Shown: piece after piece, positions 1-10,334 of the stretch
Layout of the letters: every line of letters starts with the position of its first letter
Numbering within the stretch: the stretch's first letter is position 1
NCBI GenBank assembly: GCA_003013855.2
Contig: ML058408.1
Location: 7,727,356 to 7,791,355, forward strand
DNA: 64,000 nucleotides
Source: Liriodendron chinense
Lineage: Eukaryota > Streptophyta > Magnoliopsida > Magnoliales > Magnoliaceae
Direction of reading: 5' to 3'
Notes under the pieces: model-generated
Databases searched by the model: none
Seen by the model: only the letters and a program-made list of their open reading frames with translations
Told to the model about the DNA's origin: nothing
Made by a program: the position numbers and the translations under genes

Positions 1-2
1 AA

Positions 3-737
3 GTCTTCATGGACGATTTTTCCGTATTTGGTTGTAGCTTTGATGAGTGCCTTGAGCACTTGAAATCTGTGCTGAAAAGATGTGAAGAAAAGAACCTTGT
101 GCTGAATGGGGAGAAATGCCACTCCATGGTTCAAAAGGGAATTGTACTTGGTCACATCGTTTCATAGAATGGAATCGAGGTGGACAAAGCGAAAATTGAT
201 CTTATCTCTAACCTTCCATCACCCAAGAGCATACGAGATGTACACCGGATTCTACAGAAGGTTCATAAAGGATTTCAGTTCAATCTCTCGTCCTTTATGT
301 AACCTACTGCAAAAGGAAAATTCATTTGAGTGGAATGAAGAATGTCAAAAGGCCTTTACCACCCTTAAAGGTATGTTGACATGTGCTCCCATAATGCAAC
401 CACCTGATTGGAGCCTTCCTTTTGAGATTATGTGCGATGCTAGCGACTATGCTATTGGGGCCGTGTTAGGTCAAAGAAAAGAGAAAAAGCCATGTGTCAT
501 CTACTATGCAAGTAGAACCCTAAACTCAGCCCAAGCAAACTACACCACTACTGAAAAAGAACTTTTAGCCGTAGTTTTTGCCTTGGACAAGTTTAGGTCC
601 TACTTGATTGGATCCAAGATCATTATATTCACTGACCATGCCGCGCTTAAGTATCTTCTCTCTAAGAAGGATGCTAAACCACAGTTGTTAAGATGGATCC
701 TTCTACTCCAGGAATTCGACATAGAAATACGTGATAA
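3..737 (+). pseudogene. Athila/Tat-type Ty3/gypsy pol fragment: reverse transcriptase C-terminus and RNase H, decayed
   Basis: This is the 3' part of a retrotransposon reverse transcriptase followed by RNase H, the enzymes that copy element RNA into DNA and remove the RNA strand. The RT palm motif FMDD lies at 6-17 and is followed by SVFG. The frame is cut by a TAG at 165-167. A deletion of roughly 20 bp near 238-245 then shifts reading to the frame beginning TGFYRRFIKDFS. RNase H runs from about 436 and keeps its acidic residues in the contexts DASD (Asp at 436-438), TEKELLA and FTDHAAL. A one-base shift near 735 moves the frame again into the linker to integrase. The 5' part of the gene lies outside the window. 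The wording of the motifs matches Athila/Tat elements. It is clearly non-functional. Confidence 0.93.
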
Positions 738-2151
738 GGAGTAGAAAATGTAATAGCTGACCATCTCTCTCGACTCGTCCTCACAGATTCTCCTGAAACG
801 ACTACGATCAATGACATGTTCCCTGATGAACAACTTTTTACTGTTTCCCAATTGCCATGGTATGCAGACATTGCTAACTATCTTGCTACAGGTACAATTC
901 CTACACATTGGAAAAAGCAAGATAAGGATAAATTCTTCACAGAGGTGCGAAAATTCCTATGGGACGACCCATACTTATTCAAGTATTGTCCCGATCAAAT
1001 CATAAGGAGATGTGTGCCAGATGATGAACAACAAAGTATCATCTCCTTCTGTCATTCGCAGGCATGTGGTGGCCACTTTTCGGCTAAAAAGACCACCGCG
1101 AAAATTCTGCAATGTGAGTTTTATTGGCCCACCATGTTCAAAGACACATGAGTTTTGCAAAACATGTGAACCCTGTCAGAAATTGGGAGGAATCTCTCGT
1201 AGAAATATGATGCCACTCAATCCCATCTTGATAATTGAAATCTTTGATTGTTGGGGCATCGATTTCATGGGTCCATTCCCATCTTCTTTTGGAAACGCAT
1301 ACATCTTGCTTGCCGTTGATTATGTTTCCAAATGGGTCGAGGCCATCCCTTGCCGGAATAATGACAATAAAACGGTCATTCGCTTCTTAAAAGAGAATAT
1401 TCTTTCCCGGTTTGGAACACCTCGAGTCATCATAAGTGATGGAGGGTCTCACTTTTGCAATCGCCCTTTTAAAACCTTAATGAAGAAATATGGTGTAACA
1501 CACAAAGTGAGCACTCCCTATCACCCACAAACGAGTGGACAAGCTGAGATATCCAATAGGGAGATTAAACACATTTTAGAGAAAACGGTGAACCCCGATC
1601 GCAAGGATTGGTCACTTCGGCTTACCGATGCGCTTTGGGCCTACCGTACTGCTTTCAAAACCCCTATTGGAATGTCTCCCTATAGACTTGTCTATGGGAA
1701 GGCTTGTCACTTGCCTGTGGAGTTGGAACATAGGGCATATTGGGCAATTAAGAAGATGAATTTTGATTCTGACAAGGCAAGCTCGTTGCGCAAACTACAA
1801 TTGAATGAACTTCCAGAAATTCGGAACGAAGCATATGAGAATGCGAGAATTTACAAGGACAAGACGAAGATATTCTATGATAAGAATATTCTTCGCAAGA
1901 CATTCACGATCAATCAAAAAGTCCTCATGTATAATTCTCGCTTACATCTATTCCCGAAAAAATTGAGATCTCGATGGACCGGTCCCTACATTGTACAAAC
2001 TGTTTATCCATATGGGACTGTCGAGCTGTTAAATCCGAGGAACGACAACATTTTTAAGGCAAATGGGCAACGATTAAAGCCGTTCTTTGAGAAATTCCCT
2101 TCAGAAGGTATGTCCATACCTCTGAATGATCCTGTCTATCAGGATGATTGA
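738..2151 (+). pseudogene. Athila/Tat-type integrase, zinc-binding and catalytic core, one frameshift
   Basis: This continues the pol gene above. Linker residues VIADHLSRL follow the RNase H. An H2C2-type zinc-binding region comes next (CHSQACGGHF, then CKTCEPCQ); it is split by a frameshift at about 1149, where the upstream frame meets TGA. From there to 2151 the frame is open and carries the catalytic core. The Asp in GIDFMG is at 1261-1263, the Asp in ISDGG at 1438-1440 and the Glu in GQAE at 1546-1548. The last two are 35 residues apart, the classic DD35E spacing. The C-terminus has the SRWTGPY sequence of the GPY/F module near 1970-1995. Integrase joins element DNA to the chromosome. The catalytic triad is intact, but the upstream frameshifts make the polyprotein defective. 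Confidence 0.93.
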
Positions 2152-2268
2152 TCTCATAGTCTGATGGAGGTATAGAGTAGTTATGATTAGGATTTTGTTG
2201 CTTTTGTTTACTTTTGCTTAGGTTTGTTAGAAGGAGGAAGAATTCCACTTTTCACTTTTTCAGGTACT
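2152..2268 (+). other. Remnant of Athila-like 3' untranslated region
   Basis: A short AT-rich stretch between the integrase stop and the LTR. It matches the sequence at about 10410-10500 behind the second element's last ORF (shared run CTGATGGAGGTATAGAGTAG, then AGAAGGAGGAAGAATTCCAC). The polypurine tract expected just before an LTR is missing here. This suggests a deletion or recombination joined this point to the LTR. Confidence 0.7.
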
Positions 2269-3379
2269 TGTTGAGATCTTAATTGTGCATATTCTAACCC
2301 CAATTCATCACTCATTATGCATGGATTTTATGTTTGAAGACTATTCTAATGCATGCTTTTGTGATTGCAGGAATGAGAGAGAGTTCACTTGATCAATAGC
2401 TAAAAGAAACATATTTAGGAACCTTGGATGAAGACCCAAGGTGGGCCAAAGAAAGAAGAAAGCAAGGAGAGAGAAGAGAGAAGAAAGAAAGAAGAAATAA
2501 AGCAGAAAATGGGGTCCGACAGGTCAAGACCAGTCGGCCAACACTACTGCCCTCTACAGAAGCTGCTGGAACAGGCCCCGACCGGTCTTGACCGGTCGGC
2601 CATGTAAATTTCAGCTTCCAGATTCCAGACAGCAGGCCATTCCCGTTTCTGATTTTTTGGACCCGTTTTTTAGGCCCATATTAATGATTTTTGGAAATCC
2701 AACACATCCATGTCGAATAGGAGCTCGACGCCGAACTAAACCAAGTGGTTTCGTGTCGATCGGAGCTACGAATTGATCGTGGTGGCCAAAACAATACGAA
2801 CTGTCCAGAAAGTTCCAGATTTCGCTGTTCTACTCTGGGCCGGTCCAGGTGACTCATCATTGATGATATGAAGAATCTACTTTGACCATCTTCTAAACCA
2901 CATCCATATATGAATAACCACAAAGTTTCAGATTAAAAGGATGTGTGGTTTGATCGTACCGGTTGAAGAAAGATGGACCATCCAGAAAGATCCAACTGCG
3001 CAGAGTTTATAAAAGCCCTAAGTGTTTTAATTTTCGGACCACATTCTGGGATTGTTTTGGACAATCTAATCCATCTATCATGTATATGAGTATGTTTTCT
3101 ACTAATGTTCAAAATTTGAGATCAATCCGACCTCTGTACACTCCGGAGCATTGAAAGCAAGATGACTGGTTCTGAAGGTACCCGAAGTGCGCGATTTTGA
3201 GAGGCGGTCGGTGATGTGATTGGTGGGCCCATTCAGAGGATAATCTTGGAAATCTAAATCATCTATGAGGAAGATCACATTACAAGGAAGCTATAAATCA
3301 ATTTTGAAGGCAATCCAACCATTGGTTAAGCCGTGCCATGCAAAACAAATTCTGCTATGTTGCTGTACTATTGCTGCAC

Positions 3380-3387
3380 TATAAAAG
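3380..3387 (+). promoter_or_regulatory. LTR TATA box (TATAAAAG)
   Basis: TATAAAAGGGG lies in mid-LTR, at the position equivalent to the TATA boxes in the LTRs at 12154 and, inverted, 24232. It is the likely core promoter marking the U3/R boundary. Confidence 0.7.
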
Positions 3388-3532
3388 GGGGTGCTCTCTT
3401 CTATTCCAGGGCAACCAAGGACGTGGGGAGCAAGGAGTTCAAGTCATAGGAGGCTTCCTAGCCTCCTCCAGCTAGTTTTTCTTCTTTTTCTTAGTTCTAG
3501 TTTTATTTTTAATATGCTTTTCATTAGCTAAT

Positions 3533-3552
3533 CTCTTAGCTAGAGCTAAGAG
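3533..3552 (+). other. Conserved hairpin in the LTR leader
   Basis: CTCTTAGC and GCTAAGAG form a perfect 8-bp stem around a TAGA loop, about 150 bp after the TATA box. The same hairpin is present at 12318-12339 and, inverted, at 24061-24082. In transcripts it would lie in the R/U5 leader. Confidence 0.55.
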
Positions 3553-4321
3553 GTGAACCTTATAGTTTTCTTAGATTGTTTAATTCGTTTTATTGGTTTT
3601 AAGTGTGGAATTCATGATTATGAACTATGGTTTGAAGTTTATACAAGTTTTTAAGTAGTTTTTCTTAGTCTTATGATGACTCATGGATGTTTGGGAGAAT
3701 TACTTAACTTCTTAATTGGTTTGTATCAGTCTAGACCTGTATGATCTGAGGAATCGGAGTGCGCTCTAGTACTATGATCTTCATGAAGGGACTTCCTACC
3801 AAAGTTCTATTTTTCTGATTTTCTGAATTATGTAAGGGATTGTGTATGTGATTTGAATCAAGTTCAAATCATGATCTAGCCTTGTCTTGTGACAGGACTT
3901 GAGGATGGTCATGATTGTGAACTGGACCTTTTGGAAAGGGGAATGACCTATGCAATTGAGCATGCTCAGCTCAGCCTACATTGAGTGAATCCTATGCATT
4001 GAACTTACATATGACAGATTGTTTGGTTTAACAGCTCTATCATCCGACTAGATAGATCTTAATATCGATTCTAGTTGAGAAAGTGAGAAACCATAGCGAA
4101 TTATGCATCTAAGGAGAGCTATAAGTGGATCCTTGATGCTCTAGTTACCTTTTCAATATCAGATTTTCTATTTCATGTTCAAAACCAATTTCACAAACCT
4201 CTTAAGATTCTAGTTATTAGGATAATTTGAATTGTTTACTTCCTTCCCTGTGGATCGACCTCGGTCTTACTGAAATTATTACTACATCGCAACCCTACAC
4301 TTGGGGAAGCGAACAAGTTTT

Positions 4322-4336
4322 TGGCGTCGTTGCCGG
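4322..4336 (+). other. Degenerate primer binding site, tRNA-Asp type
   Basis: TGGCGTCGTTGCCGG starts 6 bp after the LTR end. It differs at one base from the same-length part of the site at 6950, which is complementary to the 3' end of plant tRNA-Asp. It marks 4316 onward as an internal region following a 5' LTR. Confidence 0.75.
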
Positions 4337-4597
4337 AAAAAGAGGTTAAACAGTTCTAATTGTTCTAGTAGCTATAGAGTAGTCTTAGTTAGGTAGGATT
4401 TTCAGTTTTTGTAGAAGTAGTTTTCTGATTTTTTTTTTATATTACTAACAATTTTCTATTTTTTTATTTTGTAGGACGTTGTTGCTGACATAGATCTCAC
4501 TCTATTGGGTAACATCTCCCCATCTACCTTCTTTTTAATTTTATTATTATTTTTTTTTTCCTAGGTTAGGGTAGTTCCAACTCTTTAAAATCTCATT

Positions 4598-6214
4598 ATG
4601 GCTGATAGGAAGTGTGGTGCTTATGCATACCTTTTGGAAAATGAGATGACAGACCATGGAATCAAAACTCTTTATGATTGGAACCAATTTAAGCATAAGT
4701 ATTATTCTGAGATTCAATCAACCTCCACTACCCCCCAATGTAAGACACTACGTGATTACTGGGTTGAAAATAACAAGAGTGTTCCACCAAGTTTAACAGG
4801 AGGTAGGAATAAGAAAAAGGACCGAGGGAGTAATGACCAACCGGTAAAGACATTGCGTGATCACTTGTATGGTTATGCCTATCAACCATCTTATCAGTCT
4901 TCGTCATATAACACGTATGGTCTTCATCGAGAGAGTCCTCACACCTCTAGTCCAATGGAACATGAGCCAACCATGGATGCCAACAATTATCCTCAAGAGT
5001 TTCTTTCTCATGACCCACAGCCAACACGAACTCTTGAGGATACACTACGAGAGTTTATGGAAATAACTGAGCAATGCATACAAAACCTCTCGCCATCTCA
5101 AAATCCTGAACCCAACATTGGGAACACCGAATCAATCCCCAACAATGAGGAGGATGAGGCTATCCAAGCCCAACCCTCTTCTGATTTGATGACTAAACTT
5201 TTAGGGGATGTAGATCTCAGTGATCCCACCATTACCATCGATTATGGTGAATCAACTATCTCTTTTAGCTATTCCGATTTGAATGATGAAGAGATTTCAA
5301 GGACAGTTGACGAACCCGAGAAATCTACAAAATCTGAAAGTGATAGTTTGATTGCCTACAATGAGGGTTCCGTGGATGATTGTGAGCCCATGATTTATTC
5401 TTCCAAAGGGCCGAATGTTTATGAGTCGCCAGAAGATATTCTTGCTAGAGAGATGGCCGATTTTGATATTTTTGAGTCCTTCCACCAACAACACATGTCG
5501 GATTCTATTGTGGAAGAACTCCCTTGGGTTAAAAGTTCTGTTTCTTTGGATGATGTGGTGGCACAATCTGAAATTTTAGATCAACCAATGCTACATGATG
5601 TGCTTACCAATGAATCTGAAAATTTTTCTTTGGAAGACCTCTCCTCTATAGAGGAGGAATTCCTTACACTTGAAACAGAATTTCCTCAATCAGTTAGGTA
5701 GAACGAGGACCCTTCATCCGACTCTCTCGATTTCCTAGAGGAATGCATGACCCACCCCTATGATCTGGATGATGAGATGATTAAGGAGTTGGATAGTTTG
5801 TTAGACACGGTGTCGGTGCCTAAAGAACACCATTCCACTGATTTACACTCTTTACCATTATTTGTGGAAACACCGTGCAATTCTGAATTTGTGGAGGAGA
5901 CAACCCAAACTGAAAAATACTTAATGAATGTCTCCCCACCATCATGGGTTCTTCAACCCATTGAAAATTCTGATTGGGAGGACCCATTTTTAATCAATTA
6001 CAACCCAATTCAGAACTTGAGGAGATATCTTTTTGCTGCTCTTATCTCCTCCTTACATGCGTGTGGTGCACATTATGATTGGACCTTCATGAAGAAACGC
6101 ACCCATGTATACATTCGAGCAGGACTTTGGATGGTCCTCATGAGAAACCTATTGAAATTCATGAAGATCCTGCTCAAATTTGATCATGTAGTCGATCGGA
6201 CTAATCAAAGGTAG
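4598..6214 (+). pseudogene. Acidic ORF of a non-autonomous Athila-like element, one in-frame stop
   Basis: One reading frame from ATG 4598 to 6214 (539 codons with the end stop) is interrupted only by TAG at 5699-5701. I do not recognise a full-length homologue. The N-terminal third repeats a box seen once in the neighbouring gag protein: KTLRDYW (about 4742-4762), KTLRDHL (about 4847-4867) and the weaker TLEDTLREF (about 5029-5055). The middle is rich in Asp, Glu and Ser and looks disordered. The C-terminus has a W-x-DP-F-L motif followed by a partly hydrophobic stretch, resembling the tail of the gag-pro reading frame near 10130. The ORF sits where gag should be, after an LTR and primer site, but has no capsid core, zinc knuckle, protease or RT. 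It may be a gag-derived protein of a parasitic element; function unknown. Confidence 0.6.
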
Positions 6215-6518
6215 GTAGGTAGGTTAGGATTTCTTTCTGCATTTAGGATTGAATAAGTCTCATTGAGACAATGGAAGATGCTAGAATTGATCAACTTGCT
6301 ACCTCAGGTACTCTCGTTCTCACTCTCCTTTGTTTTATGTCATTGCTCTCATGTCATGCATATTGCATATCTTATTACATTGAGGACAATGTAAGATTTT
6401 GGTTGGGGGGTGAGATTCCTTAGATGAATCTACTAGCTTTTGTGACATTTGACATTTCGAGCAATTATGTAGAAAATTTTCAATTTTTCTAAAATTCAAA
6501 ACTCTTTTGGAAAACAAC
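6215..6518 (+). other. Athila-like 3' untranslated region with G-rich tract
   Basis: Non-coding sequence that aligns with about 10520-10720 (ACATTGAGGACAATG, then GGTTGGGGGG at 6401-6410, then GAGCAATTATGTAGAA). These are typical sequences near the 3' end of Athila-group elements. It breaks off at about 6519, where it is fused to the middle of an LTR. Confidence 0.65.
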
Positions 6519-6943
6519 ATTGTGGACTTAATCGATTGGAATTGGGACTGACCTATGTAATTGAGCATGCTCATCCTAGCTTGCATTGAGTGAATCATAT
6601 ACATTGTTCATACATATGACAGGTTGTTTGGTTTAACTACTCTATCATCCGACTAGATAGATCTTAATTTCGATTCTAGTTGAGAAAGTGAGAAACCATA
6701 GCGAATTGAGCATCAAGGATTGCTACAAGTGGATCCTTGAACCCCTAGTCCCTTTTTATTAATTGATTACTTCAGTTTAGTTCAAAGTTACTATTTACAT
6801 CAATCATCTCAAATCTAGTTGTTAGCTTGTCAATAGAAACTATTGGAAGTGTTTTGTGAATTCCTACATAAGTCCCTATGGATCGACCTCGGTCTTACCG
6901 AGATTATTACTACATCGTAACCCTACACTTGGGGAAGCGAATA
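6519..6943 (+). mobile_element. Truncated 5' LTR of the gag-pro element (last 425 bp)
   Basis: This segment is collinear with the last 425 bp of the LTR at 11541-13118. I count about seven differences, six of them transitions. It lacks the 5' three quarters of the LTR, including any promoter. It is followed by the primer binding site, so it is the 5' LTR of the element ending at 13118. The left junction shares only a few bases (ATTGTGG) with the intact LTR, as in illegitimate recombination. Confidence 0.88.
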
Positions 6944-6949
6944 AGTTTT

Positions 6950-6967
6950 TGGCGCCGTTGCCGGGGA
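6950..6967 (+). other. Primer binding site complementary to tRNA-Asp
   Basis: TGGCGCCGTTGCCGGGGA lies 6 bp after the LTR end and is complementary to the 3' end of plant tRNA-Asp(GTC), as I recall that tRNA. This primer choice is common in Athila-group elements. Confidence 0.85.
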
Positions 6968-7508
6968 CTTTGACGGTTTTTCACAAAATTTCTGAAAATA
7001 GTATCTATTTGGGATTTTAGTACTAACTTAGTTTATTTTGCTTGATTTATTTTCTTTTTCAGGGATTTTAGGAAGTTAAAGAAGATATAAGGATCTCAAG
7101 TGCCCAATCAGGTTCTATCTTTCTAAACCTTACTCTTCTTCTTCTCCTATTCATTCCTTCAGGTTCATCTCTTGTAGAGTGGGTGGAGACTCCTTTTTGG
7201 ATCTTTGATAGGTAGGCCTTGTTCCACCTGGATTCTTATTGGTCGGCTCTGCCATCTTGGATCACCTTGTGCTCAGAGATTTCTCTTCTCACCTCTACTC
7301 ATCTTTCTTCTTTTTCTGCACTTTTCTCAAAAGATTCAAAGAGTGGGTGGGGAGTTCTCTGAACCCCTATTGACCAGGAGAAATCGGTTTCCATCCTTGC
7401 TTTTGGCCTAGCCATTACAAGACACCTTGTGCTTCGGTCTTAGAGAAGAGTAAAGAAATGAAGGAATAATTCATTTTTCTTTTTTGTTTCATTCTTTTAG
7501 GATTTTGC
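6968..7508 (+). other. Retrotransposon leader between primer site and gag
   Basis: An AT-rich, T-tract-rich 5' untranslated leader with no coding potential that I can support. A short ORF at 7205-7411 has no recognisable features. Confidence 0.6.
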
Positions 7509-10334
7509 ATGCCACATTGGGCACGGGATTCCAATAACCGACTCATTAGTGAAGGGGGAATAGTAGAAGGAATTGACAGAGAACCACGTGCTAGGAGACA
7601 TCTAACTTCTCCAGTTTTGTCTGAAAATATAGCTGTAAATCAACCTAATCCGATGGCCAATCCTAATCTGGGCCAAAACCAAACCGAAACAGGAGAGAAT
7701 GTGGTTGAGAATGTTCCCCGACCAAGAACATTACGTGATTACTTGCAACTAGAAAGAGCGAGCACTCCCTCATGCATAGTTTTTCCATAAAATGCAGGGA
7801 ATGTAGATTTGAAACCGGGAGTAATCCAACTCCTCCCGAGATTCCATGGATTAGACAGTGAAAGTGCCTATTAACACCTTAAGGAATTTGATGAGGTAAT
7901 AACCACCATGCACTTTACAAATATAATTGATGATGTGGTTAGGCTTAAATTATTTCCTTTTACCCTTACAGATAAAGCCAAAGGTTGGCTTCATGCATTA
8001 AGGCCAAGATCAATTGGTGCATGGACTGATATGCATAGGGACTTCATTAAAAAATTCTTCCCTACTCATAAAACGAACATGTTGAAGCGCCTTATCATGA
8101 ACTTTGCCCAAAAGGAAGATGAGACCTTCTTCCAATGTTGGGAGAGGTTCAAGGACTTGTTAAATGCATGCCCTCATCATGGCTATGAAATTTGGCGGGT
8201 TATAAGCTTTTTCTATGAAGGACTGACTTCACCCATGCACCAATTCGTAGAGATGATGTGTAATGGGGAGTTCATGAATAAGGAAGCCGATGAAGCATGG
8301 GACTATTTGGAGGAATTGGCTGAGAATGCACAGTCTTGGGATACATCTAAACCAACAAATTCTACAACTAGCCAACAAAGGGAAAAAGGAGGAATTTATG
8401 TCCTATCAGAAGAGGATAGCATAAGTGCACGGGTGGCTAGCCTCATAAGAAAAGTTGAGGCTATGGAATTAAGGAAAGGAGAGACGATCAACTCTAAGGA
8501 CGTTGAAACTGTTTGTGGAATTTGTGCCGGAAATCAACATACAACACAAGATTGTCCCACAATTTCAGCGGTTTAAGACATCTTACAAGAACAATCAAAT
8601 GCCATAAATAGTTATCAACGGCAATTTGGTGCTCCAAACTCAAACACGTTTAATTCTAATTGGAAGAACCATCCCAACTTCAGTTGGAGGAATGGATCCA
8701 CTGCGAATGCAAACGATATCCCTCAAACTCAACCTATACTAGGTCCATCTCTAGTCATTACACCAAAAGTTATGCTAGAGGAGATGTTGGGAGTATTCGT
8801 ATCGGTTCAAGCTGAGTATAACAAGACTAATTCTTTGAAAATAGATGGGTTCATGCAAGAGCAATTGAAATTTAATCAAAATACAACTCAAGCCATCAAT
8901 GACTTGAAAACCTCAATGGCTAGGGTTGAATCTCACCTCAGTGTTAGGGAGAAAGGCATACTTCCTGCCCAACCTCTTCCTAACCCAAGGACCCAATTTG
9001 AGATACAAGACGCAAGCTCATCCTCCCAACATACGGAGCATGTTCAAGCTATCACCACTTTGCGAAGTGGGAAAATAATTGATAAATCTAATCCGGTGAA
9101 GACCCCAAAGCCTAATGATCTAGAAATTTCCAAAGAGGATGATAGCCCGAACAACACTCCATAAGAGAAAGAACCGGAAAGGCAATACAAGCCGGTTGCC
9201 CCGTTTCCCCAAAGGTTGATTTCACCCAAACCTTTAAACAAAAACCTAAAAATTTTAGAGGTTTTCAAGCAGGTGAAGATCAACATCCCATTGTTGGATG
9301 CCATTAAGCAAATACTGTCATATGCTAAGTTTTTTAAGAATCTTTGTACGATGAAAAGAAAAATACATGTGCAAAAGAAGGCATTTTTGATAAAAAATGT
9401 AAGCGCCATTATAAATCACGAGATGCCCAAGAAATACAAAGATCCTGTTAGTCCGACAATATCATGCATAATTGGAGACTACCGGGTGAAGCATGCCTTA
9501 CTTCATCTAGGAGCAAGTGTGAACTTAATACCCTTTTCAGTCTATGAACAATTGGGTTTAGGTGAATTAAAACCCACCAAAACCACATTACAACTCGCTG
9601 ACCGATCGATTCGTATTCCGAGAGGGGTGATTGAGGACGTTCTTGTCCAAGTTGACAAAGTCTACTACCCGGTGGACTTCATTATCTTGGACACACAACC
9701 CATGGTTGATATTGGCCCTCAAATTCCTGTCATTTTGGGCCGCCCCTTCCTACCTACATCAAACGTTATCATCAATTGTAGGAGTGGGGTCATACAAATG
9801 TCCTTTGGTAATATGACGATTGAGTTAAATGCTTTCAATGTTGACAACCAACAAGAGGATGAAGATGAAGAGGTCCATGAAATAAACATGATCAATTCTA
9901 TTATGGAAGATGTGCCCCTCTCAACTATTTACTCCAATCACTTAGAAGAAGATGTGACCTACTCTCTTGATAAGAATGATGATGTGATAGGGGATATAGT
10001 CGCACCGTTCGAGTCGGTATTGGCATATAACGTTAGCCAAGAGAAGGATGTGAAAACAACACTTTATTGTACTGAGAAATCAATTCATATTTCCACACCT
10101 CTATGGATCATGCATACTGACCTCTACCAACCCTGGGATGATCCATACTTGCAAAATCAATGCCCAGGAAAATCTGAATGGAGACATATTTTTTCTGACA
10201 AATATGATACTGTCTCCTCTTACACATGTGGTGAAAACATTAATGAACCCACTAAAACTCTTTTTTGGAATTTTCAGTGGCTTATCTGGTCATTCACACA
10301 CATGTATAATATTGTAATGCAGGATATTGGATGA
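7509..10334 (+). pseudogene. Gag-protease polyprotein of a non-autonomous Athila-like element, four in-frame TAA stops
   Basis: One continuous frame of 942 codons, broken only by TAA at 7788, 7872, 8574 and 9162, with no frameshift. In order it contains an N-terminal TLRDYLQLE box (about 7728), a Retrotrans_gag-type capsid core (about 7908-8330: DKAKGWL, FIKKFFP, CWERFKDLLNACP), and a CX2CX4HX4C zinc knuckle at 8514-8555. A linker is followed by a retropepsin-like domain (about 9390-9800) with the conserved flanks LGASVNLIPFSVYEQLG and VILGRPFL. The catalytic Asp expected before LGAS is His (CAT at 9504-9506). After an acidic linker the frame ends in a tail with WDDPYL. RT, RNase H and integrase are absent, so the element would need another element's enzymes. 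Gag would package RNA and the protease would cut the polyprotein; neither can be made intact here. Confidence 0.9.

Larger units (their letters stand above)
2269..4315 (+). mobile_element. Athila-like LTR, about 2.05 kb, full length
   Basis: The LTR begins TGTTGAGATCTTAATTGTGC and ends GGGGAAGCGAACA, so it has TG...CA termini. Its start matches the LTR start at 11541, and its end matches the LTR ends at 6943 and 13118. A TATA box (3380) separates U3 from R, and a primer-binding-like site follows 6 bp after the end. It is preceded by pol and followed by a different internal region, so it may have been the 3' LTR of one element and the 5' LTR of another, or it may be a recombination product. 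U3 contains one GACCGGTC pair near 2579-2600. Confidence 0.88.

Noticed and set aside
6950..6967. tRNA gene
   Set aside because: Only the 18 bases complementary to a tRNA 3' end are present next to an LTR. It is a primer binding site, not a tRNA gene.
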